Source of the DNA: an uncultured Flavobacteriales bacterium
GTDB lineage: Bacteria; Bacteroidota; Bacteroidia; Flavobacteriales_D; Sanyastnellaceae
Direction: 5' to 3'
Length of the DNA stretch: 10,445 nucleotides
NCBI GenBank assembly: GCA_913057815.1
Contig: CAJXOV010000040.1
Coordinates: 1-10,445 of the forward strand
The stretch's first letter is position 1, and the number at the start of each line of letters is the position of its first letter. The position numbers and the translations under genes were made by a program. The notes below the pieces were generated by a model. It saw nothing but the letters and a program-made list of their open reading frames with translations. It was not told the origin of the DNA and ran no database searches. Of this stretch, positions 1 to 8,094 are shown piece by piece.

Positions 1-3000
1 TTCTGCAGTATTCTGCACAGCTTCATCTTCAAAGTCTTCATCATTTGGACTATACTTTTTGTATTCTTTAGCTACTCTTAATCTAATTCTTGCGTCATTA
101 GGAACTAATCCATCTTCTGGACTAGCTAAGTCAAATAGACCATTTGTAGTAGCTCCATATACCCATGTGCATGCTCTGAACACATCATTAAAGTTATCAT
201 CAAGAGCTAGATTTTGGTATAAGAAATTTCCTCTATCATATCCTGGCATTAAGTCTGGATCTATTTTGGAGTTTCGCGTATTCTTAAAGACATATACCCA
301 GTGTTGTCCGCCAGCTAATACAGCTCCGTTGCTTGCCAATGTAGATGTTGGATTCCAAATCATATCACGTCCGTTTTCAGAACCTAACCAACTGTCTTCA
401 CCAAATGCCATATTTAGTCTTTCTCCTGTATCTAAGTCAATAGCATATCCAGGGAACCAACCCATTCCTTCATTTTGAGAATTAGATAAACTTCCTTCTG
501 CCGAGTTGTAACCTTCTTGACCAGCATAAAGACCATTTTTGTCAACAGATGGATGCTTTCTTGTTCTCATTTTAGCCCCATCAGACTCGTAACCTGCATC
601 ATACGGTAAATGTGTCTGAGCTAGACCTTGATTCCATTGCATTTCTAGAACAGGACATCTTGTCCATAGTTCTTTATCACTTGTGAATACTATATCTACA
701 TTATTAATATCCTGCAGATTGTTTCTGAAAGACATACTTAATGAACCTCCTTCTAGCGATTCGATATTTGGAGCCACATTAATAAGGGTTCCTACTTGAT
801 CAGCATCGGCAGAAAAAGATGTTAAGATGTAAGGTGCTACTGTACCACCTAAGAGACCTTCATATTCTTCTTGTTCATCCACATTGTAATCATCGAATGG
901 TACTTCATCTGGTGGAGGAATAATACCCTCAGCAATAGATGTTCCTGATCTAATCCAATTAAACTCTGAAAATCCCTCTCCATCAGGAAACCCTTGTAAC
1001 CAAGGTCTTGTTGGATCAGCATATTCTATAGTAGCTTCTATTGGTTCAGCAAAAGTAGTTAAGTCCGGATACGGATTCTCATATTGTTTCCAGGTAATAC
1101 TTAAACCAAAATCAAGAATCAGTTGTTCGTTTAATACATCTATAGAAGAAGCACTTTCGAATATTTGTCCATCTTCAATAACAGTTAATACCCAATCGGC
1201 AGTATCTAAACTTTCATTTACTACTCCTAACTCTAAAGTAAAGTTAGCATCCTGAAGAGCTAAAGGATCTATTACTTTAACAGTAACAGGACTTCCGTTG
1301 GCTGCATACTTTGTCTGCTGAACTTTCCAAGGAGCACCAGACATAATTTGTCTTTCAGTACTGATGTCTAAATCCAATGCATTCGTGTTGTTACCGATTC
1401 CTTCAATTCTAGTAAGTGATATTCCATCTCCATAATTAGCTGAAAAAGAAGTTCCGTTTAATTCTGATTCTACAGGATGAGGAATAGCCTTCTGTACTCT
1501 AACAGCTGAAGAAGCAGCTTTTCTAGAGGACTTATAAGTAATAGACTGACCAGTTCCTAAACCAGCGTTATAATCTTCATAATTGTTATATCCATATGCT
1601 AAAACCATATAGAAGTAACATTGGTAGTTCACCAAGTTTCCATTACCTGTAGAGAAAGCATCTTCCACTATAGAAATACTGTGTTCAATTCCAGTGTCAT
1701 TTCCACTTGCTTCTAAAGTTGGTACTACTTCACCCACGTCAGCATCAAAGTTCCAGTTAACTAAAGTTTCTATTCCATCTTGGATGTCTATAGTTTTAAC
1801 TAAACGAGCACTATTCAAATCATCTAATTCGTTAATAGTAACCTCATTATTTTCCAATTGGTATATCTGATATCCTTGAAATTTGTACGTTCTGTCTTCT
1901 TCAGTTAGAAAATCTCCATTTGAATTAAACTCTGGAATACTAGCATCGAATCCAGATCCATTGAAACCAAAAGCTTCTAAATAGTTAGTACTTGAAGAAT
2001 TGTTATTGGTTAAATAAAGAATTATCTCTTCGTCTAATTCTTGAATTGATACATCTGGAGCATCTGGTCCTGCTACAATTTCAAAACAGTTATCGAATAA
2101 AGCCTGTGCTTTATCATCTGCCTGTCTTAAAACTTCAACTGATTCAAATTGGTTTCCGCTAAGTGCTCTACCATACACAACACCTACTGTAATATTGTTA
2201 TAATCACCAGGTTCTAGACTGAAAGGTCCTGCAGATTGAATAAATCTTCTATCTCCTGGATCATTTCCAGATTGTGTCTCATTCCAAGGCTCTCTTACAT
2301 CTCCGCCTGTACCAAATCCTACTACATCAGTGTCATCAGCAAACATGAAATCCGCTAGTTGATTGGCATCATTTCCACTTTGGAATCCATCACCTCCATA
2401 AGTCATAGGAAGACCGTTTCTCCATATTCCTATCAAATAGTTATAATGTTCTAGAGCTGTTTCTGGATCACCATTTTGACCTGATCCTATGTTATAGTAT
2501 AAGAACTTTCTCATACCGAATCTTTCATTATCTATATTTCCATCGCCATATCCAATACCTAACCCTTTGTAAGGAATTCCATTTCCAGATACAGCTTCAT
2601 CGTAAGGAAGAGGCTGTAAAGTACTAATAGGTCCCGGGTTGTCAATACCATCATAATCTTGGTAAGGGCCTTCGAAAAAGTCAACTCCAACTGCAGGAGG
2701 ATTTTCACCATATCCTGGAGAAGAATCTGAACTTTCATCAAAAGCATCACCATTATAACAATATCCTAAACCTCTTTGTACATCACATCCAACATAATCA
2801 TCAGTAGATGTTCCTAAATCAGAATCAACCCATTGTCCGAAGTACGTATCATTTAAACTAGTAGTACCTCTGTTGATCATAACATAATTGTAAAATGTCA
2901 TGTTGTTGATCTCATCATTCGTAGCGAAAGTAAAAGCCTGAGCTCTAATTTCCATTCCGATAGATTCACCATTAGTTTCAGTATGAATGTTTCCTTTATC

Positions 3001-3753
3001 ATTAAATATCCACCAGTAGTTTTGATCACCAAATAATGGAATAGTATCTTCTCTTGACTTGTTAGCACAGTCAACATCTCCAGTTAGGTCATACCAAGGG
3101 TAATCACCGTCATCAGGGAAATAATTTCCATCACCATTATAATCAAAGAAAGGAGCTAAATAATAATCCTGTTGAGCACCAGTATTTCCATGTGCTGGAT
3201 AATCATAAAACTCAGATGGAGTAATATATCCTTCAGCAAACGCATCAGCCACATCACATAATGGATCATTTAAACAGTCGTGGTATGCTCTGTGCTGTTC
3301 TGACCATTGACGTTCTGTTAAGAAAAATCTATCATATTCTTCACATGTTCCTGCATCAACTTCAGCAGCACCATCAATAGATAGTGGTCCAGGCCAAAAA
3401 TCGTTACCATCAGCACGGAATGTCACAGCTGCTAATTTCAGCTGCTGATCAGGACTATAACCTCCCATCCATAATGCTCCTGCATAGATTACTGAAACAT
3501 TTCCTTCAGCTGGTATTCTATAGAAAGCTCTACCAGTAGATCTGTCTTGCCACATACTTCCTCCAGTTTCAATCAACGCTCTAACGTTGTTGAATTGTAA
3601 AAGGACTAGTTCTGTAGCAGGAGAACAATCGGCAGCCTTCTCCGCAGACTTTTTTGAATCATCTTTTCCACGCCATTCGTAGCGCATTGCATCTGCTTGA
3701 ATGCTTAAGAATAAAATTAGCGTTAACAGCGCGAGTAATTTCTTCATATTCAT
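1..3753 (-). CDS. Very large exported protein, uncharacterised Bacteroidota family, probable T9SS cargo (3' end missing)
   Basis: The frame is open for 1251 codons from the ATG at 3753 to the left edge; I checked every triplet and found no stop, so the C-terminus lies outside the window. An Sec signal peptide is clear (MNMKKLLALLTLILFLSIQA, cleavage near residue 20-22) and has no lipobox cysteine. Residues 90-124 hold a family-like block (ALWMGGY, then GNDFWPGPL). Residues 204-218 form an Asp/Asn/Gly loop (DYNGDGNYFPDDGD) that resembles a calcium site. Residues 247-345 carry WWIFND, HTETNG, EINNMTFYNY and GQWVDSDLG blocks. About 557-740 looks like a degenerate fibronectin-III-like module. At least 11 cysteines fit an exported protein. 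I recognise the architecture from conserved hypothetical proteins of Bacteroidota that often end in a T9SS sorting domain, but that domain is not visible here. The start lies 12 bases after the receptor stop, so the two are probably cotranscribed. The ATG at 3747 is an equally possible start. Function unknown. Confidence 0.9.
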   Translation of the reverse strand, partial: MNMKKLLALLTLILFLSIQADAMRYEWRGKDDSKKSAEKAADCSPATELVLLQFNNVRALIETGGSMWQDRSTGRAFYRIPAEGNVSVIYAGALWMGGYSPDQQLKLAAVTFRADGNDFWPGPLSIDGAAEVDAGTCEEYDRFFLTERQWSEQHRAYHDCLNDPLCDVADAFAEGYITPSEFYDYPAHGNTGAQQDYYLAPFFDYNGDGNYFPDDGDYPWYDLTGDVDCANKSREDTIPLFGDQNYWWIFNDKGNIHTETNGESIGMEIRAQAFTFATNDEINNMTFYNYVMINRGTTSLNDTYFGQWVDSDLGTSTDDYVGCDVQRGLGYCYNGDAFDESSDSSPGYGENPPAVGVDFFEGPYQDYDGIDNPGPISTLQPLPYDEAVSGNGIPYKGLGIGYGDGNIDNERFGMRKFLYYNIGSGQNGDPETALEHYNYLIGIWRNGLPMTYGGDGFQSGNDANQLADFMFADDTDVVGFGTGGDVREPWNETQSGNDPGDRRFIQSAGPFSLEPGDYNNITVGVVYGRALSGNQFESVEVLRQADDKAQALFDNCFEIVAGPDAPDVSIQELDEEIILYLTNNNSSSTNYLEAFGFNGSGFDASIPEFNSNGDFLTEEDRTYKFQGYQIYQLENNEVTINELDDLNSARLVKTIDIQDGIETLVNWNFDADVGEVVPTLEASGNDTGIEHSISIVEDAFSTGNGNLVNYQCYFYMVLAYGYNNYEDYNAGLGTGQSITYKSSRKAASSAVRVQKAIPHPVESELNGTSFSANYGDGISLTRIEGIGNNTNALDLDISTERQIMSGAPWKVQQTKYAANGSPVTVKVIDPLALQDANFTLELGVVNESLDTADWVLTVIEDGQIFESASSIDVLNEQLILDFGLSITWKQYENPYPDLTTFAEPIEATIEYADPTRPWLQGFPDGEGFSEFNWIRSGTSIAEGIIPPPDEVPFDDYNVDEQEEYEGLLGGTVAPYILTSFSADADQVGTLINVAPNIESLEGGSLSMSFRNNLQDINNVDIVFTSDKELWTRCPVLEMQWNQGLAQTHLPYDAGYESDGAKMRTRKHPSVDKNGLYAGQEGYNSAEGSLSNSQNEGMGWFPGYAIDLDTGERLNMAFGEDSWLGSENGRDMIWNPTSTLASNGAVLAGGQHWVYVFKNTRNSKIDPDLMPGYDRGNFLYQNLALDDNFNDVFRACTWVYGATTNGLFDLASPEDGLVPNDARIRLRVAKEYKKYSPNDEDFEDEAVQNTAE

Positions 3754-3765
3754 TGTTGACTGTTT

Positions 3766-6700
3766 TTAAAATGATAGATTAACACCTAATCTAATAGTTC
3801 TAGGAGCTACTAAATTTCTATAATCGTTAATATAAGCGTTGTATAAATCTCTATAAGATTGTGAGTCATTCTGACTCTGTATGTTTTGTTCAGCTTGTGG
3901 TGAAGCCAACCAGCCATCGTCATTATCAGTACCAGTAAATCTATAAACATCTCTGATGTTCTGTATGTTCAATAAATTATTGATCAATAGATAAACATTA
4001 AGATTAGCTTTTTTAGCTTGGTCACCTTCCTTTTTATTTAAATTCAAAGTAAAGGTCTTGTCAGCTTGGAAACTTGTATTGAAAATCCATGGAAGTCTTG
4101 ATCCATTTATTGTTCCTTTTGTAGAAGGTCCAATTTCTCCAGTCACAGGTGTAGCTAATTCTTGAGCCGTATAAGGCGTTCCTGATCCTAAATCTCCTAC
4201 TAAGTTAATTCCGAAATCAGCTAAAATTGGCTTACCAAATAAAATAGGACCGTTGTAATCTTTATTACTTCCATATCTATAATCCAACGTAAGAACAAAT
4301 CTATGACGTTGATCTCTATCAGTTGGGTTAGTAGTTCTAAGGTTTGGCAGTCCTGAGTTAATCAATGCTAAAGTAGACTCTGTATTACTTCCAGTTCCAT
4401 CAGCAAACTGAAGTGTATAAGAAGCATTCATTCTAACGTTACCAGTTCTTCTTAAATCGTAATTCATTGACAGTCCTTTCACTGTTCCAAAGTCAATGTT
4501 ACCAAAGGCTCTATATTGACTTGGGTATGCTGCTATAAAGTTTCTTACTTGAATATCATCTCTTTGTTCTCTGTAGAATGCAGAGATCTTTAGAGAAGAT
4601 GTTTTAGATAATACCTGTTGAAATCCTAATTCATAATCAATAGTCTTAGATGGTTTAAGATCAGGATTATTGATCAAATTGTTTTGACTTTCGATATAGA
4701 AATAGTCAGTAGGATCAAATCTGTTATCAGACGTTGGTCTCTGTGTTAAGATATCATAATGAGCAAAGAACAATGCTTCATCTGAAATAGGGAATGAGAA
4801 TGCGATTCTAGGCATAATGTTCACCTGAGGATCGTAATCTTTAAATGCATTGGCATTTAAATCTGCATCAGCACCACCTACTAAATAAGGAGCAGGGAAT
4901 CCAGTTGAAGATTGTAATGCGGTAATAGGATCATCTACTACAGTTCCTGATGCATTATACCAAGTGTCACCATTTCTATATCCAACTATAGAAGTTGGCT
5001 CATTAGGATTATCTACATAAACTACATAATCGTTTCCAATGTTACTTGGAGTGTTTCCAATGTCGTTTCCATTGATACTATTATTCGTTTCACCTAGTGT
5101 GATTCCTTGTCCTACTATGTATGGATCTTTTAAGACTTTTTGATTGGCATCAAATCTATCAACTCTTATTCCTACGTTGAAGATAATATCATCAAAAGCA
5201 AATTTATCCATTAAGAAACCTGAAATATAAATAGGTTCGTATGCTCCAATAGCTCTTGTATTAACATTGTTGTCGTCTGTTCCAGTGAAGAAATCTTCCA
5301 AAGAAGGACGAGTCCCTTTAAGTCTGTTCCCTAAGTGATCAAATCCATAATAAGAAACTAAGCTGTTTCCGTCATTAAGAAGTTCATCAGGAGAAAAGAA
5401 AGCTAAGTCGAAAACATCAGGATCCAAAGAAAACACATCGATTCGATCTGTTCCGTCTAAAGGAAGACCTAAAGCATCTCTCAGGTTTTGATCAAAAACT
5501 GATCTGTTATCACCTACTAAAGTATTATAGGTAGTGTAAGTCGTAGACCCACTATTATAAACACCTTCGATATCATTAACATTAATTTGATCCAAATGAC
5601 TATTTATTCTAGATCTCGCTATAGTCCATAATCCAACTGGAGATAAACCATAGAAAGCATCTTTTCTTTGTTCGTATTCAAATCCTACTTGAATGGCGTG
5701 ATTTCCTACATCAGCTGAACCTGAACCAGAAAATCTAATTTGAGATTCGTAATTCTTTTGGAAAGTGTTAGCGGGAGTTCCTAGGTAGTTCCATAAATCA
5801 TAAGTCTGATCTATTATTTGCCCATTTAATATTCCACCACCATTTTCAACATTGTTTAAGCTACCATAGATAGAATTCCCTTGAAACACGTCAGAGGCAA
5901 ATTGGTTTGCTTGTACTAAAGGATTATTAAGAATGTTATATAACTGTACAGATGTTAACTCTTCACTAGGAAATCCTGAAAAGTAAGCAGAAGTAATAGC
6001 CGCTGCACTTGAGTTGTAATCACTAGGACTATACGACACTTCTACTTCCTCGTTGTTTCCGTTTTGTACTAGATCTGTCACGTTAATTGGCCTTCCTTCT
6101 CTTGAAAATGGCTCGTAAGAGTTTCTAGAAATTGTGTTGTAGTTTCCTATATGACCATATTTGAAGAAGTCATCTCCATGATCTTGATCAGATACATTAT
6201 CAGTGTTCTGAGAATAATCAACCATTAACGTGTAGTAAATGTTACTTACATTACTAGTTGATTCTTTACTGTTTTCAAACCTTTGACTGAATCTACCATA
6301 AGCTCTCCAGTCCAAACTTGTTTGGTAAGAGTTGTTCTCCGAATTCATTAGCATATTGTCATAGCTGAAATTATTTCTTGAGAAATAAGAACCAGAACCA
6401 CCAAAAGTTAAACTAATTGTAGGAGTAGTGGTAACATCAATTTTACCAGAAAGGGAAGCTTGATTTAATCCTACATTTTGTCTAGTAGGAAGGATTTCAA
6501 TATCATCAGCTCTTAAGAAATCAGCATTGTTCAATGTACCTGCTATAACTCCATTAGAGAAGTTAGGTCTAATAGGATTTGCTAATAAACTTTCTCTAGC
6601 TTCATCCTTTAAGTAAGGAACACCGTTAAAAGTAGGTCTTGGATCCACCTGGCTGTTAAAGTTACCTGAAAGAAAGAACCCTAAAAGAGGTTTGTCTTTA

Positions 6701-7536
6701 GATCCATCAGCATTCTTTTTAAATAAGATAGGACCGGATAAGAATCCCTCAACAAGATTGTATCCAAATTTATCTAAACCAACTGCTGTTCTACCACTTT
6801 TAAATCCTGAAGATAATAAATCAAGACCTCCGAAATAAAATGATGAAGCTCCTCTAGTAGTAATACTGATAATACCTCCAGTAGCATCACCATAATTAGC
6901 AGGAATACCACCTGTAATTACAGATACTTCTTCTAAAGCTGCTTTAGGTAGGTTGTTAGAACCTCTAACTTTAATTCCATCTATATAGTAGAACGTACCA
7001 GAAGACCTAGATCCTCTCACAGAAAGTCCAGCTCCATCTTCACCAGCTCCACTTACACCAGCTACAGTAGTGGCAATGGATGCAGCACTTCTCCCTGGCA
7101 TTTTGGCTAAATCTTCTCTGGTAACTGTACCACCAGAAGCACCCCCATCCTTATCGATAAGAGGGACAGCGTAATCAATAACTACTGCCTCTTCTAGATC
7201 AATACCATCAGATTCTGACATGGTAACATCTAGGTAAGTAATCTTATTCGAGTTGACTATAAAGCCATTTACTCTTTTAGGAGTATATCCTACAAATGAA
7301 AACTCAACTTCATATTTTCCAGCATCGATTGGTTTGATGGTATAATTACCATCAAAATCAGTGGTGGAACCATTGACTTGATTTCCATTAAGATATACAA
7401 TAACGTTACAGAAGGGAACGCCTTCTCCGTTGGCGTCATCTGTAACTTTTCCTTTGATAGCACCGCTACCTTGCTGCGCAAAACTTAATCCTGCTGCCGC
7501 TAAAAGGACAAATAAACTGAGGTAATACTTTCTCAT
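3766..7536 (-). CDS. TonB-dependent outer-membrane receptor with N-terminal carboxypeptidase-regulatory-like domain
   Basis: Product of 1256 residues that should form a 22-strand outer-membrane barrel taking up an unknown ligand with energy from TonB-ExbBD. In order: signal peptide 1-20 (MRKYYLSLFVLLAAAGLSFA, cut before QQG); carboxypeptidase-regulatory-like beta-sandwich about 24-108 (GAIKGKVTD, FDGNYTIKPIDAGKYEVEFS, FVGY); a linker with a possible TonB-box-like EEAVVIDYAVPL at 115-126; plug domain about 138-228 (LSVRGSRSSGTFYYIDGIKV, ITGGIPANYGDATGGIISIT); then the barrel, ending in the aromatic beta-signal LGVNLSF. I chose the ATG at 7536 because the signal peptide starts exactly there. 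An in-frame ATG at 7620 would add 28 residues ahead of it and would swallow the promoter candidate. No Shine-Dalgarno is seen, as is usual in this phylum. The length exceeds classical siderophore receptors and is in the SusC-like range, but no SusD gene follows. The next gene encodes the giant exported protein. Ligand cannot be inferred. Confidence 0.95.
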   Translation of the reverse strand: MRKYYLSLFVLLAAAGLSFAQQGSGAIKGKVTDDANGEGVPFCNVIVYLNGNQVNGSTTDFDGNYTIKPIDAGKYEVEFSFVGYTPKRVNGFIVNSNKITYLDVTMSESDGIDLEEAVVIDYAVPLIDKDGGASGGTVTREDLAKMPGRSAASIATTVAGVSGAGEDGAGLSVRGSRSSGTFYYIDGIKVRGSNNLPKAALEEVSVITGGIPANYGDATGGIISITTRGASSFYFGGLDLLSSGFKSGRTAVGLDKFGYNLVEGFLSGPILFKKNADGSKDKPLLGFFLSGNFNSQVDPRPTFNGVPYLKDEARESLLANPIRPNFSNGVIAGTLNNADFLRADDIEILPTRQNVGLNQASLSGKIDVTTTPTISLTFGGSGSYFSRNNFSYDNMLMNSENNSYQTSLDWRAYGRFSQRFENSKESTSNVSNIYYTLMVDYSQNTDNVSDQDHGDDFFKYGHIGNYNTISRNSYEPFSREGRPINVTDLVQNGNNEEVEVSYSPSDYNSSAAAITSAYFSGFPSEELTSVQLYNILNNPLVQANQFASDVFQGNSIYGSLNNVENGGGILNGQIIDQTYDLWNYLGTPANTFQKNYESQIRFSGSGSADVGNHAIQVGFEYEQRKDAFYGLSPVGLWTIARSRINSHLDQINVNDIEGVYNSGSTTYTTYNTLVGDNRSVFDQNLRDALGLPLDGTDRIDVFSLDPDVFDLAFFSPDELLNDGNSLVSYYGFDHLGNRLKGTRPSLEDFFTGTDDNNVNTRAIGAYEPIYISGFLMDKFAFDDIIFNVGIRVDRFDANQKVLKDPYIVGQGITLGETNNSINGNDIGNTPSNIGNDYVVYVDNPNEPTSIVGYRNGDTWYNASGTVVDDPITALQSSTGFPAPYLVGGADADLNANAFKDYDPQVNIMPRIAFSFPISDEALFFAHYDILTQRPTSDNRFDPTDYFYIESQNNLINNPDLKPSKTIDYELGFQQVLSKTSSLKISAFYREQRDDIQVRNFIAAYPSQYRAFGNIDFGTVKGLSMNYDLRRTGNVRMNASYTLQFADGTGSNTESTLALINSGLPNLRTTNPTDRDQRHRFVLTLDYRYGSNKDYNGPILFGKPILADFGINLVGDLGSGTPYTAQELATPVTGEIGPSTKGTINGSRLPWIFNTSFQADKTFTLNLNKKEGDQAKKANLNVYLLINNLLNIQNIRDVYRFTGTDNDDGWLASPQAEQNIQSQNDSQSYRDLYNAYINDYRNLVAPRTIRLGVNLSF

Positions 7537-7584
7537 TATTCGGTTTGGTTTAGGTTTGGAGTTTATAATTCTCACAAGAGGGCG

Positions 7585-7613
7585 TAAATATAGAAATTTT
7601 TGGACTCGTGAAA
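7585..7613 (-). promoter_or_regulatory. Candidate Bacteroidota-type promoter for the receptor gene
   Basis: On the minus strand, TATATTTA (7592-7585) matches the Bacteroidota -7 element TAnnTTTG at all but the last base. A weak -33-like TTTC (7613-7610) lies 17 bases upstream. Transcription would begin near 7578 and leave a leader of about 40 bases before the ATG at 7536. The -33 match is poor and the region is AT-rich, so this is only a candidate. It is supported by lying between the upstream terminator and the receptor start. Confidence 0.3.
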
Positions 7614-7647
7614 GACACAATATTTTCTTCGCTCTCTATTTTTAATT

Positions 7648-7672
7648 AGAAGTTAGGAATCCTAAAAATTCT
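7648..7672. repeat. Small inverted repeat between terminator and promoter candidate (possible operator)
   Basis: TTAGGA (7653-7658) and TCCTAA (7660-7665) are perfect inverted arms around a single A. A flanking AGAA (7648-7651) and TTCT (7669-7672) extend the symmetry with unequal spacers of one and three bases. It sits about 70-80 bases upstream of the possible transcription start of the receptor gene. It could be a regulator site or chance in AT-rich DNA. A one-base centre makes it a poor RNA hairpin. Confidence 0.3.
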
Positions 7673-7673
7673 T

Positions 7674-7706
7674 AAAAAAATGTTTAAGGTTTAACTTCCC
7701 TTAACA
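7674..7706 (-). terminator. Probable intrinsic terminator of the three-gene operon
   Basis: On the minus strand, TGTTAAGG (7706-7699) can pair with CCTTAAACA (7689-7681) with one bulged A. The loop is nine bases, and seven T follow directly (7680-7674). It lies 80 bases past the stop of the basic exported protein gene. The stem is short and AT-rich, so strength is uncertain, but hairpin, T-tract and position agree. No corresponding T-tract follows on the plus strand. Confidence 0.55.
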
Positions 7707-7785
7707 AATGTACGAATGGGAGGTGAAAAGCATCAGGCTTGTTCTCTCAAAACAATTAGAATATTATACAAGTCACACACAAAAT

Positions 7786-8094
7786 TTAATTTCTACGAAA
7801 CCATCTTTTATAAAAAGGGACTTTCTTTTTACCCGCGTGTATCATGCTTCTTTTGCGGGTTTTCTTCATTCTCCTTTGGGTTTTCTTGTCTTGGATGCTT
7901 TTGTGCTTGTCTTGTCCAGAATTGTATTCTGCTCTTTTTTTAGCCTTATTAGAATCTGATTTGGCTGATGTATTAGGTTGTTCAGTCTTTTTCTGCTTTT
8001 TTCTTTTCTTCTGGGCGTGAGCTAATTGAGGCGTTGCAACGCAAAACAGCAATAAAACAATGATAGTATATAAGTGACTTTTTAAATTGGTCAT
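7786..8094 (-). CDS. Small exported, highly basic hypothetical protein (102 aa)
   Basis: I do not recognise a family. A strong signal peptide occupies residues 1-27 (hydrophobic TIIVLLLFCVA, cleavage AHA before QKK). The mature part would be 75 residues with 21 Lys and 9 Arg (40%) against only 5 acidic residues, in clusters such as QKKRKKQKK, RRMKKTRKR and a final YKRWFRRN. No cysteine remains after the signal peptide, and the composition suggests a mostly disordered chain. Such a cationic exported peptide could bind anionic surfaces (lipopolysaccharide, nucleic acid, acidic polymer), but that is inference from charge alone. The start codon overlaps the preceding stop as ATGA (8094-8091), which indicates translational coupling and supports this as a real gene. 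A terminator candidate follows. Confidence 0.75.
   Translation of the reverse strand: MTNLKSHLYTIIVLLLFCVATPQLAHAQKKRKKQKKTEQPNTSAKSDSNKAKKRAEYNSGQDKHKSIQDKKTQRRMKKTRKRSMIHAGKKKVPFYKRWFRRN

Noticed and set aside
59..478. 139-codon plus-strand open frame
   Set aside because: It lies wholly antisense inside the giant exported protein gene, has no recognisable domain, and the opposite frame carries the family-like motifs.
2559..2753. 64-codon minus-strand open frame in another phase
   Set aside because: It overlaps the giant exported gene on the same strand in a different phase and lacks any independent support. The same applies to a 63-codon frame at 7290-7481 inside the receptor gene.
1..3753. 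SusD-like lipoprotein as receptor partner
   Set aside because: The signal peptide has no lipobox cysteine, the protein is more than twice the usual SusD length, and the motifs are those of a different exported family.
7537..7620. 28-residue N-terminal extension of the receptor from an ATG at 7620
   Set aside because: The signal peptide begins precisely at the ATG at 7536, and the extension is not signal-like and covers the promoter candidate.
7708..7959. Two overlapping plus-strand open frames of 83 and 75 codons
   Set aside because: They are antisense to the Lys/Arg-rich gene and its downstream gap. Their Phe/Ser/Leu-rich reading mirrors the Lys codons opposite.
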